Positions 11,043 through 22,182 of a DNA stretch of 64,000 bases are shown here, piece by piece. Below the pieces are notes generated by a model. That model saw only the letters and a list, made by a program, of their open reading frames with translations, was not told the origin of the DNA and did not search any database. This stretch comes from Orychophragmus violaceus (taxonomy: Eukaryota; Streptophyta; Magnoliopsida; Brassicales; Brassicaceae). Location of the stretch: assembly GCA_030180135.1 (NCBI GenBank), contig CM058239.1, positions 112,625,318-112,689,317 on the forward strand, in the 5' to 3' direction. The position numbers were made by a program, and so were the translations under genes. The stretch's first letter is position 1; each line of letters opens with the position of its first letter.

Positions 11043-11940
11043 TGATGTAGCCCTGGAGCAGAAGCTTGGTTGATGCATTGATGGAGATCGAACCACTGGC
11101 TTAAGAGCTCTCTTGGTTTGATCGACTTGGATGGATGGTGAGTAGAGATGGGATTATTTCTGCTGGCTTAAGAGCTCTCTCAGATATAATCAGTGGATGG
11201 AATGGATTGAGGTCGCCACAAGATCCTATGAGTCTGAATCTTGATAAGACAAAAGCCTTCTCTTTGTTTGAATCACACAAAACAAGAGAGAAAACAAGGT
11301 TGCGGTTTCTTTGCTTGAAGAAAACACTCGGTGTACTTTATTGATCTAGGGTAAAATAATACACGGCTATGAGAGGGGACTTTATAAACAGTCCAAACAG
11401 CTATGCCCTTCTAGGGGACTTGAAGCAAATAAACATAAAAGGAAAGTACTGACTCAATTTGGACCTAATGAAATAAAGACTACAACGGCTACTTTTATGA
11501 TTAAAACTACTAAGGGAAACAAAGATTTGATCCTGCAAAACAAAGAGACAACGGTTATATAATGTGTATAAATGAAACGCATACCTTAGCTTATGTTTGG
11601 TATGTCCTTGGCCGTTGATCAGAAGCATTCTTCAATCGTAGCATTCTGGCCTCAGAAGCTTGGGCTAGTGTCGATGCTACTTCCTGACCTAGTGCCGATG
11701 CTACTTCCTGAGCTAGTCGCGATGCTACATATTGTCAGTCCCTTTTGAGCTGAGTTAAATAGTGTTGGGCTGATGATCCTGATGAAGACTTGTTCCTGCT
11801 CTTGGTCAGTAGCTTGATTCAGTAGACTTTGCACAGCTTCATTGACTTGGTTCCTCAAAGCCTTTGTTGCTGACCTTGTCAATGGACCTTTCCTTATGAT
11901 GGGCATTGGATCTTCGGCTTCTGGTTCTATGGCCTCATCA
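11043..11940 (-). mobile_element. 5' LTR of CRM-like element (898 bp)
   Basis: In element orientation it begins TGATGAGGCC and ends GGCTACATCA, giving matching inverted ends. A TATA-like TGTTTATAAA lies at 11390-11381 on the minus strand. Near the LTR start the minus strand encodes RKGPLTRSATKAL (11652-11906), a basic tail resembling the pol C-terminus. In CRM retrotransposons the integrase tail is known to extend into the 3' LTR, so this LTR copy would carry the same coding tail out of context. The other LTR is not in the window. Confidence 0.7.
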
Positions 11941-12435
11941 GGAGTGAATATTGATTTATCTTCATGATATAAGTTATTTTATACTCGCTATCATTTGGAT
12001 TTTCTTCAGTTATGTGCTCTTTGTTTCTCTAAGTTGGTGTGGAAATCATTTCAATTCATCGCTTTCACCCCTTGCCTACTTCTGATTTTTGTTTAGTTTC
12101 ATAATTTCAATCTGTTTTAGGGTATTATTGATCGAGTTTAATCCATTTGCTGATTTAGAAAAAGTTTAGAAACTTGAGTAGTTGCACATGATGTTCTATT
12201 GAATCTTATTATATTCGATTGATTTCTCCAGTCATTTTAGTTGAGTTTTGACCTTTTTGGAACTCAAACTGTAATAGGTCACTCCCTCGGAATCCTCCTG
12301 CGTTTCACTGCTATACCTCTTGATTTTCAGTTCCATGGATGGAACTGAAAGATGTTGTGTTGCATTTCAACAAGGTCTATATTCTGTTTTCCATTTTGTA
12401 ACTTCAAGTCTTATGGTTTTAAACTGCTCGGAGTC
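11941..12435 (+). pseudogene. Gene-like fragment left of Reina element, unidentified
   Basis: This is T-rich intron-like sequence with a good acceptor (GATTTTCAG) ending at 12330, a short open exon-like block 12331-12374 and a GT at 12375. A matching exon-like block follows the Reina element at 17743. I read this as a host or captured gene split by the retrotransposon. The peptide is too short to identify. Confidence 0.35.
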
Positions 12436-12778
12436 TGATGCGGAGCAGAGGACTGGACCTCAAGACTTGGGTCGTCGTCAATCGTCGAGAGTCCGTAAGC
12501 CCAACAAGCGCTTCTTAGATTGATTCAAGTTTCTTTTATTTTCATAAGTATTTTCATGTTGCAAATAAGTTGAAAGGGTCATCCATATTATAAGGAACCA
12601 CTTCAACCATTTTCCCATTATTCCTTTGTTGTAGGAGTTGAGCTCCAATGTTATTTCCTTTGCTATTTATATCAATAAAAAAAGCCAAAAAAAGAGGTAG
12701 TCATTACTACCCAAAGAAAACTGTTCTTATTGTGTTCTTGTTTACACAATCTCTTGGCTTTGAAGAGGGACCATAACA
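12436..12778 (+). repeat. 5' LTR of Reina-type element
   Basis: The 343-bp LTR begins TGATGCGGAG and ends ACCATAACA. Its first 90 bases encode the pol C-terminal tail (stop at 12521-12523) because the 3' LTR copy serves as coding sequence. It is followed by the primer site TGGTATCAGAGCA at 12782-12794. Confidence 0.9.
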
Positions 12779-12878
12779 ATTTGGTATCAGAGCACTGTTA
12801 CTTTCTTTTCCTTTTCATCTCTACACAACTACATTTACCCTATCTCTTCGACGATCCAGACGCAAGAAGAAGCAGGCC

Positions 12879-13993
12879 GTGGTTCCGGACGCACCATCCA
12901 TTGAGCACATGGCAAGCACTAATGATCGGCTGGAGGGATTAGAGACGAGTTGCGGGATGATGCAGGATGAGATACAACAAATGGCGGGAGCGATGGGTGA
13001 CATGAAAGGTGATTTCACGGAGAAATTTCGTCAGATGAAGGATAACTTCGCGCGGCTGATGGATGTGGTCACTAGCAACTGCGATGGTGGCGGTTAAAAT
13101 ACGTCACGAGGAATTCGCAGAATAGAAGGGAACCAGCAGTACGGTTCCAGCCATCGCGGAGAGAACGATAACCTGTTCGCAACATCTCCGCCACTCAACA
13201 CTCACAGACATGTCAAGCTTAAGTTTCCCAGGTTCTCAGGAGGAGATCCTACATAATGGGTGACGAAGGCGAAGCAGTATTTCGATTACCAAGATATGAC
13301 GCCAGACCAGCTGGTCAGCTTCGCATCGTTCCCTCTGGATGGTGTGGCTAATGGTTGGTGGCAAGCGACAGCAACAGGGCTTCGTCATGACCGTATTCCA
13401 ATCACGTGGGAGGTCTTTGAGCACGAGCTGTGGGCTCGTTTTGTTCCAAATGATGGAGAGAACTTCCATGAAGCGTTGACACAGATTAAACAAACGGGGT
13501 CATTAGCAGAATATCAAGCCGAGTTCGAAAGGCTGCGAAACAAAGTCAAAGGCTGGACCCAAGAAGCTCTAGTAGGCGCGTTTATGGGAGGACTCCAAAT
13601 TCAATCTCTGATGGAATTCAGATGTTCCAACCACAGACATTACGGGAGGTGATCAATTACGCCCGGATGAAAGACGCACAGCTACAACGCTACAAGAAGC
13701 TAAAGACTCCTTTTCGTTCCTTCGATCAGCCACGATCATTTCCCAAACGCGAGGACAAACGAGAGACACCAACAATGCAACCAAAAAAACTCAATTGGGA
13801 AGAACTAAAGAGGAAACGAAGTTTGGGTCTTTGCTTCAGCTGTGATGAACGGTACACACCGGGACACAGGTGTAGCAAGCCACAGCTTCTGCTCATGGAA
13901 GGAGGCGAGGACGATGCTCGGGAGGACGAAAACCATACGGAATCGGAGGAATCAGAGGTAGAACCTGAAATCACCATTCATGCGCTCACATGA
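12879..13993 (+). pseudogene. Reina-type gag, broken
   Basis: The first segment (12879-13097) encodes a coiled-coil N-terminus ending in an early stop. The capsid region follows at 13130-13652 with a stop at 13255 just before WVTKAKQYFDY, then WWQATATGLR and FEHELWARFVPNDGENF. A frameshift near 13620 leads to the segment 13622-13993. That segment holds a single knuckle-like CFSCDERYTPGHRC in place of canonical CCHC. A stop precedes the protease. Gag would form the particle; this copy cannot be translated through. Confidence 0.75.
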
Positions 13994-14002
13994 TGGAGAT
14001 CT

Positions 14003-16129
14003 TTGACAACAATGCGGGTCCACACGAAGATTCACGGACGAGAGGTGGTGGCGTTAATCGATAGTGGATCCACCCACAATTTCGTGAACGAGAAGACAGC
14101 CAACGTCCTAAATCTGAAACTTTCGTCGATCAAACCCGTCGGTGTCAGAGTAGCCGACGGACATCCACTGACCTGCGTAGGAGTGTATCGGAAAACTTAT
14201 GTTCTCATGGGCGGCGCGACTTTTGCGGTCGACTTGTTTCCTCTACCATTGACGGGCCTCGACGCCGTGTTAGGGATCCAATGGCTAGCCACTTTGGGCT
14301 CTACCATATGCAACTGGAAGGCCCAGACAATAGCCTTCGACTGGGGAGGACACCATCACGAGATTGTTGGGCTGGCTAAGTCGCAAATTCAACAGGCCCA
14401 TATTGCTGAAATAACAAAAGAGGCCTGCTGGGGCCAAACCTTGTTTATGTTGTGTATACAGGACCAGAACGACGCCGCATCAACTGTCGACCCAAAGAAG
14501 CAGTGCCTCCTGGATCAATTATCAGGTGTCTTCGCAACTCCGACGAAGCTCCCTCCTGAACGTGACATCGAACATCGGATTGTCTTGAAGGAAGGGAAAG
14601 ACCCAATTAACGTACGTCCATATCGTTACGTATACTTTCAGAAGGAAGAGATTGAAATGCAGGTTAACGATATAATTCAGTCGGGTCTGGTGCGAGCTAG
14701 CTCGAGCCCATTCTCGTCACCGGTGCTACAGGTCAAAAAGAAAGACGGATCGTGGCGATTTTGCACAGACTATAGAGCGTTGAATGCGGCAACAGTGAAG
14801 GATCGATTCCCAATCCCGACGGTGGAAGATATGATCGATGAATTACACGGAGCGACGGTGTTCATGAAGCTAGACTTAACTGCCGGGTACCATCAGTTTC
14901 GTGTTCACCCAGACGACGTGCATAAGACCGTGTTTCATACACACAATGGCCACTACGAATACTTGGTAATGCCCTTCGGCTTATGCAACGCACCTTCTAC
15001 CTTTCAATCATTGATGAATACCATCTTCCGTGAGTATCTTCGGAAGTTTGTTTTGGTTTTCTTTGATGATATTTTGGTGTACAGTGCATCGGAACATGAC
15101 CATCTCAAACACGTCAGGATCATCCTCGAGATCCTGCAACAACATCAGCTTTTTATCAAGCGCAAGAAGTGTGAGTTTGGTCAGTCGGAGCTGGAATATC
15201 TGGGGCATATCATCTCTGGAGCAGGGGTAAAAATCGATCAAAACATGATTCAGGCTATGTTGGAATGGCCCATTCCCACGACCATTACTGAGTTGAGTGA
15301 TTCTCTGGGTTTGACTGGGTATTACCGCAAATTTGTCAAGGATTATGGCCTGATCGCGAGGCCTCTGACCAATCTGTTGAAGAAGGGTAAATTTTGCTGG
15401 ACAGATGAAGCAACAGGGGCGTTTCAATGGTTGAAGTCAGCGATGACGACAACTCCCACCTTGGCACTGCCGGATTTCAGCTCCATGTTTGTGATTCAGA
15501 ATGATGCCTCGGGCGAGGAAATAGGTGCAGTACTGACCCAAAATGGACGACCCATTGTGTTCATGAGCAGGTCACTAAGAGTCTCTAAACACAGCTGGTC
15601 TACTTACGCCAGAGAAATTCTTCCAATTGTGGTGGCCATCAGACTTTGGCGTCTGTACATTCTGGGCCGCAGATTTCAGATTCATACTGATCAACGCAGG
15701 CTTCGGTTCATGCTCGAGCAACGCATACTCACCCCAGAACAGCAGAAGTGGATGGGGAAGCTGGTAGGCTACGACTATGACATTGTCTATCGGCCAGGGT
15801 CCACTAATGCTGTCGCGGATGCTCTATCACGTCGTGTCGATAGCCCTTGCCTTAATGCGATCTTCATTCAGCAATCACAGCTGTGGGAGGAACTGCGAAA
15901 ATCTGCATCTACAGACGCCTATCTTGTCGAGATGGGAAAAAGGGCTACGACGTCTCCGGGACAATCGTTTCAGTGGCGAGATGGATTGTTGTGCTTCAAC
16001 AACAGGGTCGTGATACCACCAGGCTCCAGCTTTATCTCACAGTTGCTTCACGAGTATCATAACACGCCTATGGGAGGACATTCAGGCACGGTTTGTGCAC
16101 ATAAACGCTTGGCACAGCAATTCTATTGA
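14003..16129 (+). pseudogene. Reina-type pol: protease, RT, RNase H, integrase start
   Basis: A 708-codon frame covers the following: protease DSGSTHNF (near residue 22); RT with KDGSWRFCTDYRALN, DLTAGYHQFRVHPDD, MPFGLCNAPSTFQSLMNTIF and catalytic FFDDILVYS; RNase H with QNDASGEEIGAVL and HTDQRRLRFM; and the start of the integrase zinc-binding region (HEYHNTPMGGHSGTV). It stops at 16127-16129 where family members continue. RT and RNase H catalytic aspartates are present. The stop looks like a tryptophan codon changed to TGA, consistent with methylation-driven C-to-T decay on the opposite strand; this is inference. Confidence 0.85.
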
Positions 16130-17157
16130 CCTTCTATGCACCGGGTGGTTAGAGTAGGTTACGGCATGTGAGGTCTGTCAGAAAGCGAAGTATTCTTCAC
16201 TGTCACCAGCCGGGCTACTCCAACCTCTCCCAGTCCCATATAAGGTCTGGGAGGACATTTCAATGGATTTCGTCGATGGCCTGCCCAAGTTCGATGGTTA
16301 CACGTCCATAATGGTAGTTATCGATCGCTTATCCAAGTATGTGAACCTTATTCCATTGTCAATCCCATACAACGCGAGGATCGTCGCAACTAAGTTCGTG
16401 AACCACGTGATGAAGCTTCACGGCGTACCTCGTTCAATTGTAAGTGACCGTGACCCGATCTTTGTTAGCACTTTCTGGAAAGAATTCTGGAAACTTTCAG
16501 GAACGCAACTGCGCATGTCTACGGCCTATCACCCGCAATCCGACGGTCAGACAGAGGTCGTGAACAGATGCATCGAGCAGTTCTTGCGCTGCTTTGTTCA
16601 CCATCACCCAAAGCAGTGGAGCTCGTTTATCCCATGGGCTGAGTTCTGGTTCAATACGATCTACCACGAGTCAATCCGCACGACACCTTTTCAGGCTTTG
16701 TATGGACGTCCACCTCCACCAATGCCAGCATACGAACCGGGTTCAGCTCTTCTCGGTGAGCTTGATCAGCAACTGGCAGCAAGGGACGAGATACTAGCCG
16801 AGCTGAAGGAACATCTCGCCGCAGCTAATAACCGCATGAAGAAAAAAGCCGATGCCAAGCGAAGAGATATCCAGTTCAGTGTCAGAGACTGGGTCTTACT
16901 GAACTGCAATCTTACTGAACTGCAGCCATACCGGCAGAAGACCCTTTTACATCGCAGCTCACAGAAGTTGTCACATCTCTTTTATGGACCCTTCCAGGTC
17001 ATAGCAAGGCTGGGTCAGGTTGCTTATCGGTTTGCACTTCCAGAAGGTACTAAAATCCACCATGTCTTCCATGTTTCTTTACTCAAGCCATGGGTTGGAT
17101 CAGAAGCGCCCACAACGGGTACCCTACCTCCATTGCGTGACAATGGAATGCTGGATT
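16130..17157 (+). pseudogene. Reina-type integrase core and C-terminus
   Basis: After two further stops (16168, 16240 region) an open frame runs from 16263. It has integrase core residues MDFVDGLPK, SDRDPIFVS and the SDGQTEVVNR glutamate, so all three catalytic acids (D, D, E) are in place. The GPFQVIARLG and HHVFHVSLLKPW motifs of the C-terminal domain follow. It ends at a stop at 17157-17159. Integrase inserts the cDNA copy into host chromatin. It belongs to the same polyprotein as the frame at 14003-16129. Confidence 0.85.
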
Positions 17158-17159
17158 GA

Positions 17160-17434
17160 TCCCTAATAAGGCACTTGAAATGCGTCAGATTGGACAGGGA
17201 AAGGACCGATAGGTTGAGGTGTTAGTGCAGTGGGAAGGGTTCACAGTTGATGAGGCTACGTGTGAAACAATGGTACAACTGGAGACAAGCTTTCCTGCCT
17301 TTACACAGAACCTTGAGGACAAGGTTCCTCTTGAGGACGGGAGTATTGATGCGGAGCAGAGGACTGGGCCTCATAACTTAGGTCGTCGTCAATCGTCGAG
17401 AGTCCGTAAGCCCAACAAACGCTTCTTAGATTGA
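17160..17434 (+). pseudogene. Reina-type chromodomain and LTR-encoded tail
   Basis: The frame resumes with VLVQWEGFTVDEATCETM, a chromodomain-like motif in which the usual ATWE tryptophan is a cysteine. The tail (RRQSSRVRKPNKRFLD) is encoded by the first 90 bases of the 3' LTR. Chromodomains are thought to steer chromovirus integration to particular chromatin. A polypurine tract (GAGGACGGGAG) lies at 17334-17344 within the coding sequence, just before the LTR. Confidence 0.75.
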
Positions 17435-17686
17435 TTCAAGTTTCTTTTATTTTCATAAGTATTTTCATGTTGCAAATAAGTTGAAAGGGTCATCCATATT
17501 ATAAGGAACCACTTCAACCATTTTCCCATTATTCCTTTGTTGTAGGAGTTGAGCTCCAACGTTATTTCCTTTGCTATTTATATCAATGAAAAAGCCAAAA
17601 AGAGGTAGTCATTACTACCCAAAGAAAAATGTTCTTATTGTGTTCTTGTTTACACAAACTCTTGGCTTTGAAGAGGGACCATAACA
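17347..17686 (+). repeat. 3' LTR of Reina-type element
   Basis: The 340-bp LTR matches 12436-12778 with about nine substitutions and a few A-run length changes counted by eye, roughly 2-3 percent divergence. It ends ACCATAACA, followed by GAGGC. Confidence 0.9.
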
Positions 17687-17905
17687 GAGGCTTATTTCTT
17701 TTAAACCACTCGGGGTCTTATGGTTTCTCTTGTTATTTACAGGGCTATATTGAGTCTACATTCGTTGGAGAATTTGAAGCAAATCTAAGCCAATCTCTAG
17801 TTGAGCTTTGTCCAAAAGCTTTCACCCAAGCTCCTAAAGTAATATTCTCTATATGTGACCTCAAAATCGTAACTAAACCACCTCCACACTCAAGTAAAGG
17901 TCAGC
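17687..17905 (+). pseudogene. Gene-like fragment right of Reina element, unidentified
   Basis: A clear acceptor (TTATTTACAG) ends at 17742 and a 42-codon open block runs to 17868, followed by GTAACT, a possible donor. The block encodes a normal-looking globular peptide (includes VGEFEANLSQSL and AFTQAPKVIFSI). I do not recognise it. It is probably the continuation of the fragment at 11941-12435, truncated at 17905 by the Tat element. Confidence 0.45.
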
Positions 17906-18400
17906 TGTTTGGGCCCAATTTCACTCCCAAGTAAAATCAACTGGATAAGGCCTCATCCAGCCTCGGAAGCCAAGCCCAACTCGACAGAAGAAACTCAAAC
18001 TTCGTAGTATAGCTCGGTGGACGACACCTGAACTGTTAGTAACCAACCGGCTAAGAAGGAGGAGATGAGCCGAGCACACGATCCCGGGAATCTCGCAAGT
18101 TGTTGAAGCTAACTCCGGAAATCAGGGAAGGCAGTTGTGAAGATCGAGGCTATAAAAGGAGGCTTCGACGACTCGAGAAGGGATCCGACTATTCATTGAT
18201 ATTTTAGACCTAGCATTAAGATCTTGTAATCGCTCTGTAGCTTGAGCTCTTAGTGTTCATATATCAAAATCAATATAAATCCACCTTTTCACTACCGTTA
18301 GCTCGTTTGATCACGTTTACTCAAGAATCTAGCTCACCTTCTTTATAAATCAGCTCATCTAAAACATTCCAAAATCTGAGTGTGGGTTTTAGGATCCACA
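17906..18400 (+). repeat. 5' LTR of Tat element
   Basis: The right end (GGATCCACA) is fixed by the primer site. The left end is inferred from TGTTTGGGCCC, which gives TGT..ACA termini. A TATA box CTATAAAAGG lies at 18150-18159, so transcription probably starts near 18180. The boundary on the left is unconfirmed because there is no second LTR. Confidence 0.6.
18150..18159 (+). promoter_or_regulatory. TATA box in Tat LTR
   Basis: CTATAAAAGG is a strong plant TATA match about 250 bases before the LTR end, the expected place for a U3 promoter. Confidence 0.6.
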
Positions 18401-18403
18401 TTT

Positions 18404-18421
18404 TGGCGCCGTCTGAGGGGA
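18404..18421 (+). promoter_or_regulatory. Primer-binding site of Tat element
   Basis: TGGCGCCGTCTGAGGGGA lies three bases after the LTR. It is the form usual in Tat/Retand elements and differs from the Athila site at 971-988. Confidence 0.75.
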
Positions 18422-18476
18422 AGATTCATAGATACTCTTTACACACGAACCTAATCAACAGCCTACTAGCGTAGAA

Positions 18477-20030
18477 ATGGATCCCAACGCTACAGCTCCG
18501 ATCAGATCACCGAGATCGCAAGATCTCGATCAGACGAACGTGAATGTTCAAACCGGGAATGTCGGATCATAGTCAACTATGACTCAGGCAGGATCCGGAG
18601 CACTGGACCGCGTCCCTGCGTCCCAGCCAACGGGAGTTACGCCTCCGGGCTCGACTTCACAGATAACCGAGAGAACAAACTCTCGAACCTGGATACGATC
18701 CGAGGATCGCCCCAAGGGGATGTGCAAGCCCCTCGGATCAATCCGCAAACACGACCTGATTCGCCAAGCCTGACGAGATCCGTCACTGATGGCATGGCGG
18801 AGCTCCGCAAAATGCTAGCAGTCCTGATTGACTGATCACTCGATCAAGAAGTCACTCAGCAAACTGTGTTAGCCAGACTGGATCAACATGACAGGAGTCA
18901 TTTAAACCATGGAAACAGACCGCGACCTACCACGGGAACCGCGGCAGATGGCCCTGCAAGAAGTCCATTGCCCCGCATGCGTCTGGACTTCGAAGAGGAG
19001 TACGTAACCCCCGAAGCTCCGAGACAGACGTCCGTAACGGGAAATGGAGGTTATCGGTGTTTAGCCTGATCTCGGGAACTACACTTCCCAGCTCGAACAC
19101 CGTGGCCTCGACCTCGACGGGCATTAGGGTTCCCGATGGAGGGCGACTGTCGATGCCCCCGCCCATGCCTACAAATTATGAACCGAACAGGCATCGGGTG
19201 TTGGGAGCATCAGTCTTCGCCTCCAGCTCGCGTCCTCCAGTAACGGAACCCGGGACTAACACCGCTCGGCCACCCCCGAGTGAGGTATCCCAGCAAGCCG
19301 GGATCCGGGGGCTGGGTAACTCGCGTCCACAGAGCACGCAACTCCCTATGTTCGAACACCGAACTGACACGGACGACGAAGGCATATACGCCAGGCTCCA
19401 ACGTCTACAAGCTGCAGTCCATTCAGCAACAAGCGCGGCTCCAGATATCGATCAAGTTATCGAAGAGACCCGTCGGACCCCATTCACGGACAGAATCGGT
19501 AGCGCGAGGATCCAGAACACCGGGAAGATCAAAATCCCGGAGTACGCGGGAACCACGGACCCAAAGGCCCACGTCAGAGCTTTCAGGCTCGCGGTCTCCC
19601 GAGCACATCTCACCGATGAAGAGAAAGAAGCAGGTTACTGCAGACTTTTCGCCGAAAATCTCACCGGTACCACACTAGAATGGTTCGCCAGTCTAGAAGG
19701 AAACTCGATCGATAACTTCACACAACTCGTATCGATTTTTCTGAGGCAACATTCGATTTTTATCGAAGAGAAAACTTCAGAAGCCGACCTCTGGGCTGAA
19801 ACAAGGACCCGACGAAACTCTCAGAGCCTACATCGCCAGGTTCAGAGAAGTAAAGTCGCGTATAGCTGATCCAAACGAAACCATAGCGATCGCAGCCCTG
19901 GAAAACAGACTCTTGTACACGTCGGAGTTCAGAAAAGAGCTTGCGGTTTGACCATGCACGTCTCTGGACGATGCGCTACACAAAGCTACGTACTACGCAA
20001 TGTATGAAGAGACGATAGTTGCGGCAAAAG
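18477..20030 (+). pseudogene. Tat gag, broken
   Basis: The start MDPNATAPIRSPRS at 18477 meets a stop after about 30 codons. Further fragments occupy 18579-19069. The capsid region is open at 19057-19869, with KIKIPEYAGTTDPKAHVRAF, AHLTDEEKEAGYCRLFAENL and EWFASLEGNSIDNFTQL. A frameshift near 19795 moves it to a frame with AYIARFREVKSRIADPNE and LLYTSEFRKEL, then a stop at 19951. The residues match Tat gag as I know it. The copy is an old insertion compared with the copia elements inside it. Confidence 0.75.
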
Positions 20031-21110
20031 AAGAATCAAGCCAAAAGAAAACCGGCAAAAAGGAATCCTCTGGCAAGGGACAGCACTGCCTGGCAGGAGA
20101 TGGCAAGCCCCAGTGGCGTAAGCCTTACGACGTAAACAAGTATTACAAATACCATGACAAAAACGGGCACTCCTCTGAGGAATGCAGGTCCAAAGACCGC
20201 CTGCTAGCAGCCCAAAATGACAGCAACGAAACGGAAACTCCGGAACCGGAGGAAAAAGAACAAGACAAGAAAAACAAAGGAAAGAGCAAGTCGAAAAACA
20301 GAAAAAGCTCGCAAGCTAAGCGCGAGAAGGAAGAGTCGGACTCTCAACTCCCCTCTCGCAAACGTATAGATGCGATTTTCAACTTAGCTCGATGCGGGGG
20401 ATCGATGAAGTCAGTCATCACGCCGCCCCCAGCTCCTAAGAAACCAGCCAGCCAGTGCTTGCCTAAGCTCGGACTGTGCAATTCGAACTTCCCCAAAACG
20501 ATAAACTTCATATCGGGAGGTTCAAAGTTTTGCCGAAATTCGGTTAACTCGATCAAAGCCCACCAAAGGCGAGTCGCGAGTGAGTTCAGAGAAATGGTCC
20601 CAATCGAAGGACCAGACACCCACATAACATTCTCTGAAAGCGAAACCTTCAAACTCGATAAACCTCATGATGACGCCCTAGTGATCCGACTTGACGTAGC
20701 CGGATTCGAGCTGTCGAGGGCCATGATTGATAATGGAAGCTCCATAGACCTCCTATTCTACGACGCCTTCAAGAGAATGGGCTTCAAAGACTCAATGTTG
20801 ACCGGCGGGAAAACTCCCCTAACCGGATTCGACGGCGAGACCACCTACTCGATGGGAACTATAAAGCTCCCATCTATCGCCGGGGGGGCAACAGGAAATC
20901 CTGGAGTTTTTAGTAGTGAACAAACCAGCCCCGTACAACGCGATACTAGGTAGACCGTGGATCTACACCATGAAGGCAGTGCCTTCCACCTACCACCAAT
21001 GTGTGAAGTTCCGGACCCTCACGGGGATAAAGACAATTTACGGGGACCAAAAGGCCGAAAGGTCGTGCTACTTGACTTTCTTTAAACAGCTAGAGACTCT
21101 GAACGTATAG
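20000..21110 (+). pseudogene. Tat gag C-terminus and protease, frameshifted
   Basis: The open segment 20000-20953 encodes a Lys-rich linker and a knuckle-like YYKYHDKNGHSSEECRSKDR (YHxxxGHxxEEC type). A long basic spacer follows, then a retropepsin-like AMIDNGSSIDLLFYDAF near 20735, in which the usual D-(T/S)-G reads D-N-G. A shift near 20885 moves the flap region (PYNAILGRPWIYTMKAV) into another frame ending at 21108. The altered catalytic triad and the frameshift make this protease non-functional. Confidence 0.75.
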
Positions 21111-21117
21111 CAATTAC

Positions 21118-21552
21118 AGAAAGAGGAAGAGCTCGCGTCTCGAACTGTGAAGCGCAACAATGACCCAATAGTTCGAGGCCCACATAAGGATTTAGTCGTC
21201 TCGGTCTGCATCGACGACAAGGATCCGGACAAATGTGTAAACATCGGCTCGGAGCTGACGAGCTCCACCAGAAAAGAGCTCATCAACTTCCTAGAAGAGA
21301 ACGTGGAAACATTCGCGTGGTCCACTAAGGACATGAAAGGGATCAATATCGACGTCACCTCACACGAGCTAAACGTAGATCCGACTTTCAAACTCATAAA
21401 ACAAAAACGCCGCAAGCTCGGGCCAGACCGAGCTAAAGCCGTTAACGACGAAGTCGACAGACTGCTAAAGGTCGGGTCAATCAGGGAGGTGAAATACCCT
21501 GACTGGCTAGCCAACCCGGTCGTCGTCAAAAAGAAAAACGGGAAGTGGAGAG
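21118..21552 (+). pseudogene. Tat RT, N-terminal part, cut by copia A
   Basis: The open frame carries DPDKCVNIGSELTSSTRKEL, EENVETFAWSTKDMKGI, KQKRRKLGPDRAKAVNDEV and PDWLANPVVVKKKNGKWRV, the start of the RT domain. Bases 21548-21552 (GAGAG) are the target duplication. The matching copy is at 37114-37118, and the RT frame resumes there in phase, so this locus was open before the copia insertion. Confidence 0.85.
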
Positions 21553-22182
21553 TGTTGGAATTGTGTCCAGTAATCTCGGTACTGTCTCTAGAAAGTAAGA
21601 GTATGTCGAGATCAGACATAAGTCATATAATACTGGGGATCATGATGGCTTGCTAGAGTCCGCTCATGATCTATAAGTCTTGGACTTATTGCTTTTATTA
21701 TATGATCCCATATGGGTCACACGCCTAAGCTAACAGGAAAATGTGTTGGAACGGCTTAGCAGAAGTACGACAAAAGTGCTAGGCATTTGTCGTACTAAGA
21801 GAGAAAGATTAATGGGTCTGATTAAATGGGATTTAATCAGATTGGGCCCAAAAGCCCAAAAGGGAAAGAGAAGGCTTTTAATGACTAAAAGCCAAGTCTT
21901 TTCTCCCTAACCCTAATACCTAGCCGCGGCTACTCCTCTCTCTCTGCGCCTCTGTTCTTGGTGGTCTAGCAGCCATTTCCTTGTGAAGCGTGTGTGAACC
22001 TTTGGAGGATTCATCCCTCGGTGCATCTATCTGATCTCTGACCTGTTCTCTTCCTTCCGCTGCAACAAACAGGTAAAAGGTGAGATCATGTTATGATTCT
22101 AAATAAGAACACCTAGATCTGATGCATGTTTAGGTTGATATCAATATGAGAATTGAATCAGGATCAACTGAACTATCCAACA
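21553..22182 (+). repeat. 5' LTR of copia A
   Basis: It starts TGTTGGAATTGTGTCC and ends CTATCCAACA. It contains four perfect dyads: ATAAGTC/GACTTAT at 21673-21689, CCCATATGGG at 21708-21717, 11-bp arms at 21764-21774 and 21786-21796, and 9-bp arms at 21819-21839. Splice-donor candidates lie near the 3' end at 22073 and 22080. The adjacent primer site TGATATCAGAGCC (22184-22196) has one mismatch to the initiator-Met motif; B has the perfect version. Confidence 0.95.

Larger units (their letters stand above)
12436..17686 (+). mobile_element. Reina-type Ty3/gypsy chromovirus, complete but inactive
   Basis: The 5251-bp element has short LTRs (12436-12778 and 17347-17686), an initiator-Met primer site, gag, protease, RT, RNase H, integrase and a chromodomain-like C-terminus in the usual order. 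Flanks GAGTC (12431-12435) and GAGGC (17687-17691) match at four of five bases, a plausible decayed target duplication. The two LTRs differ at about nine positions plus small indels by eye, so the insertion is not recent. Several stops and one frameshift disable it. Short LTRs and element size fit the Reina clade. Confidence 0.85.
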
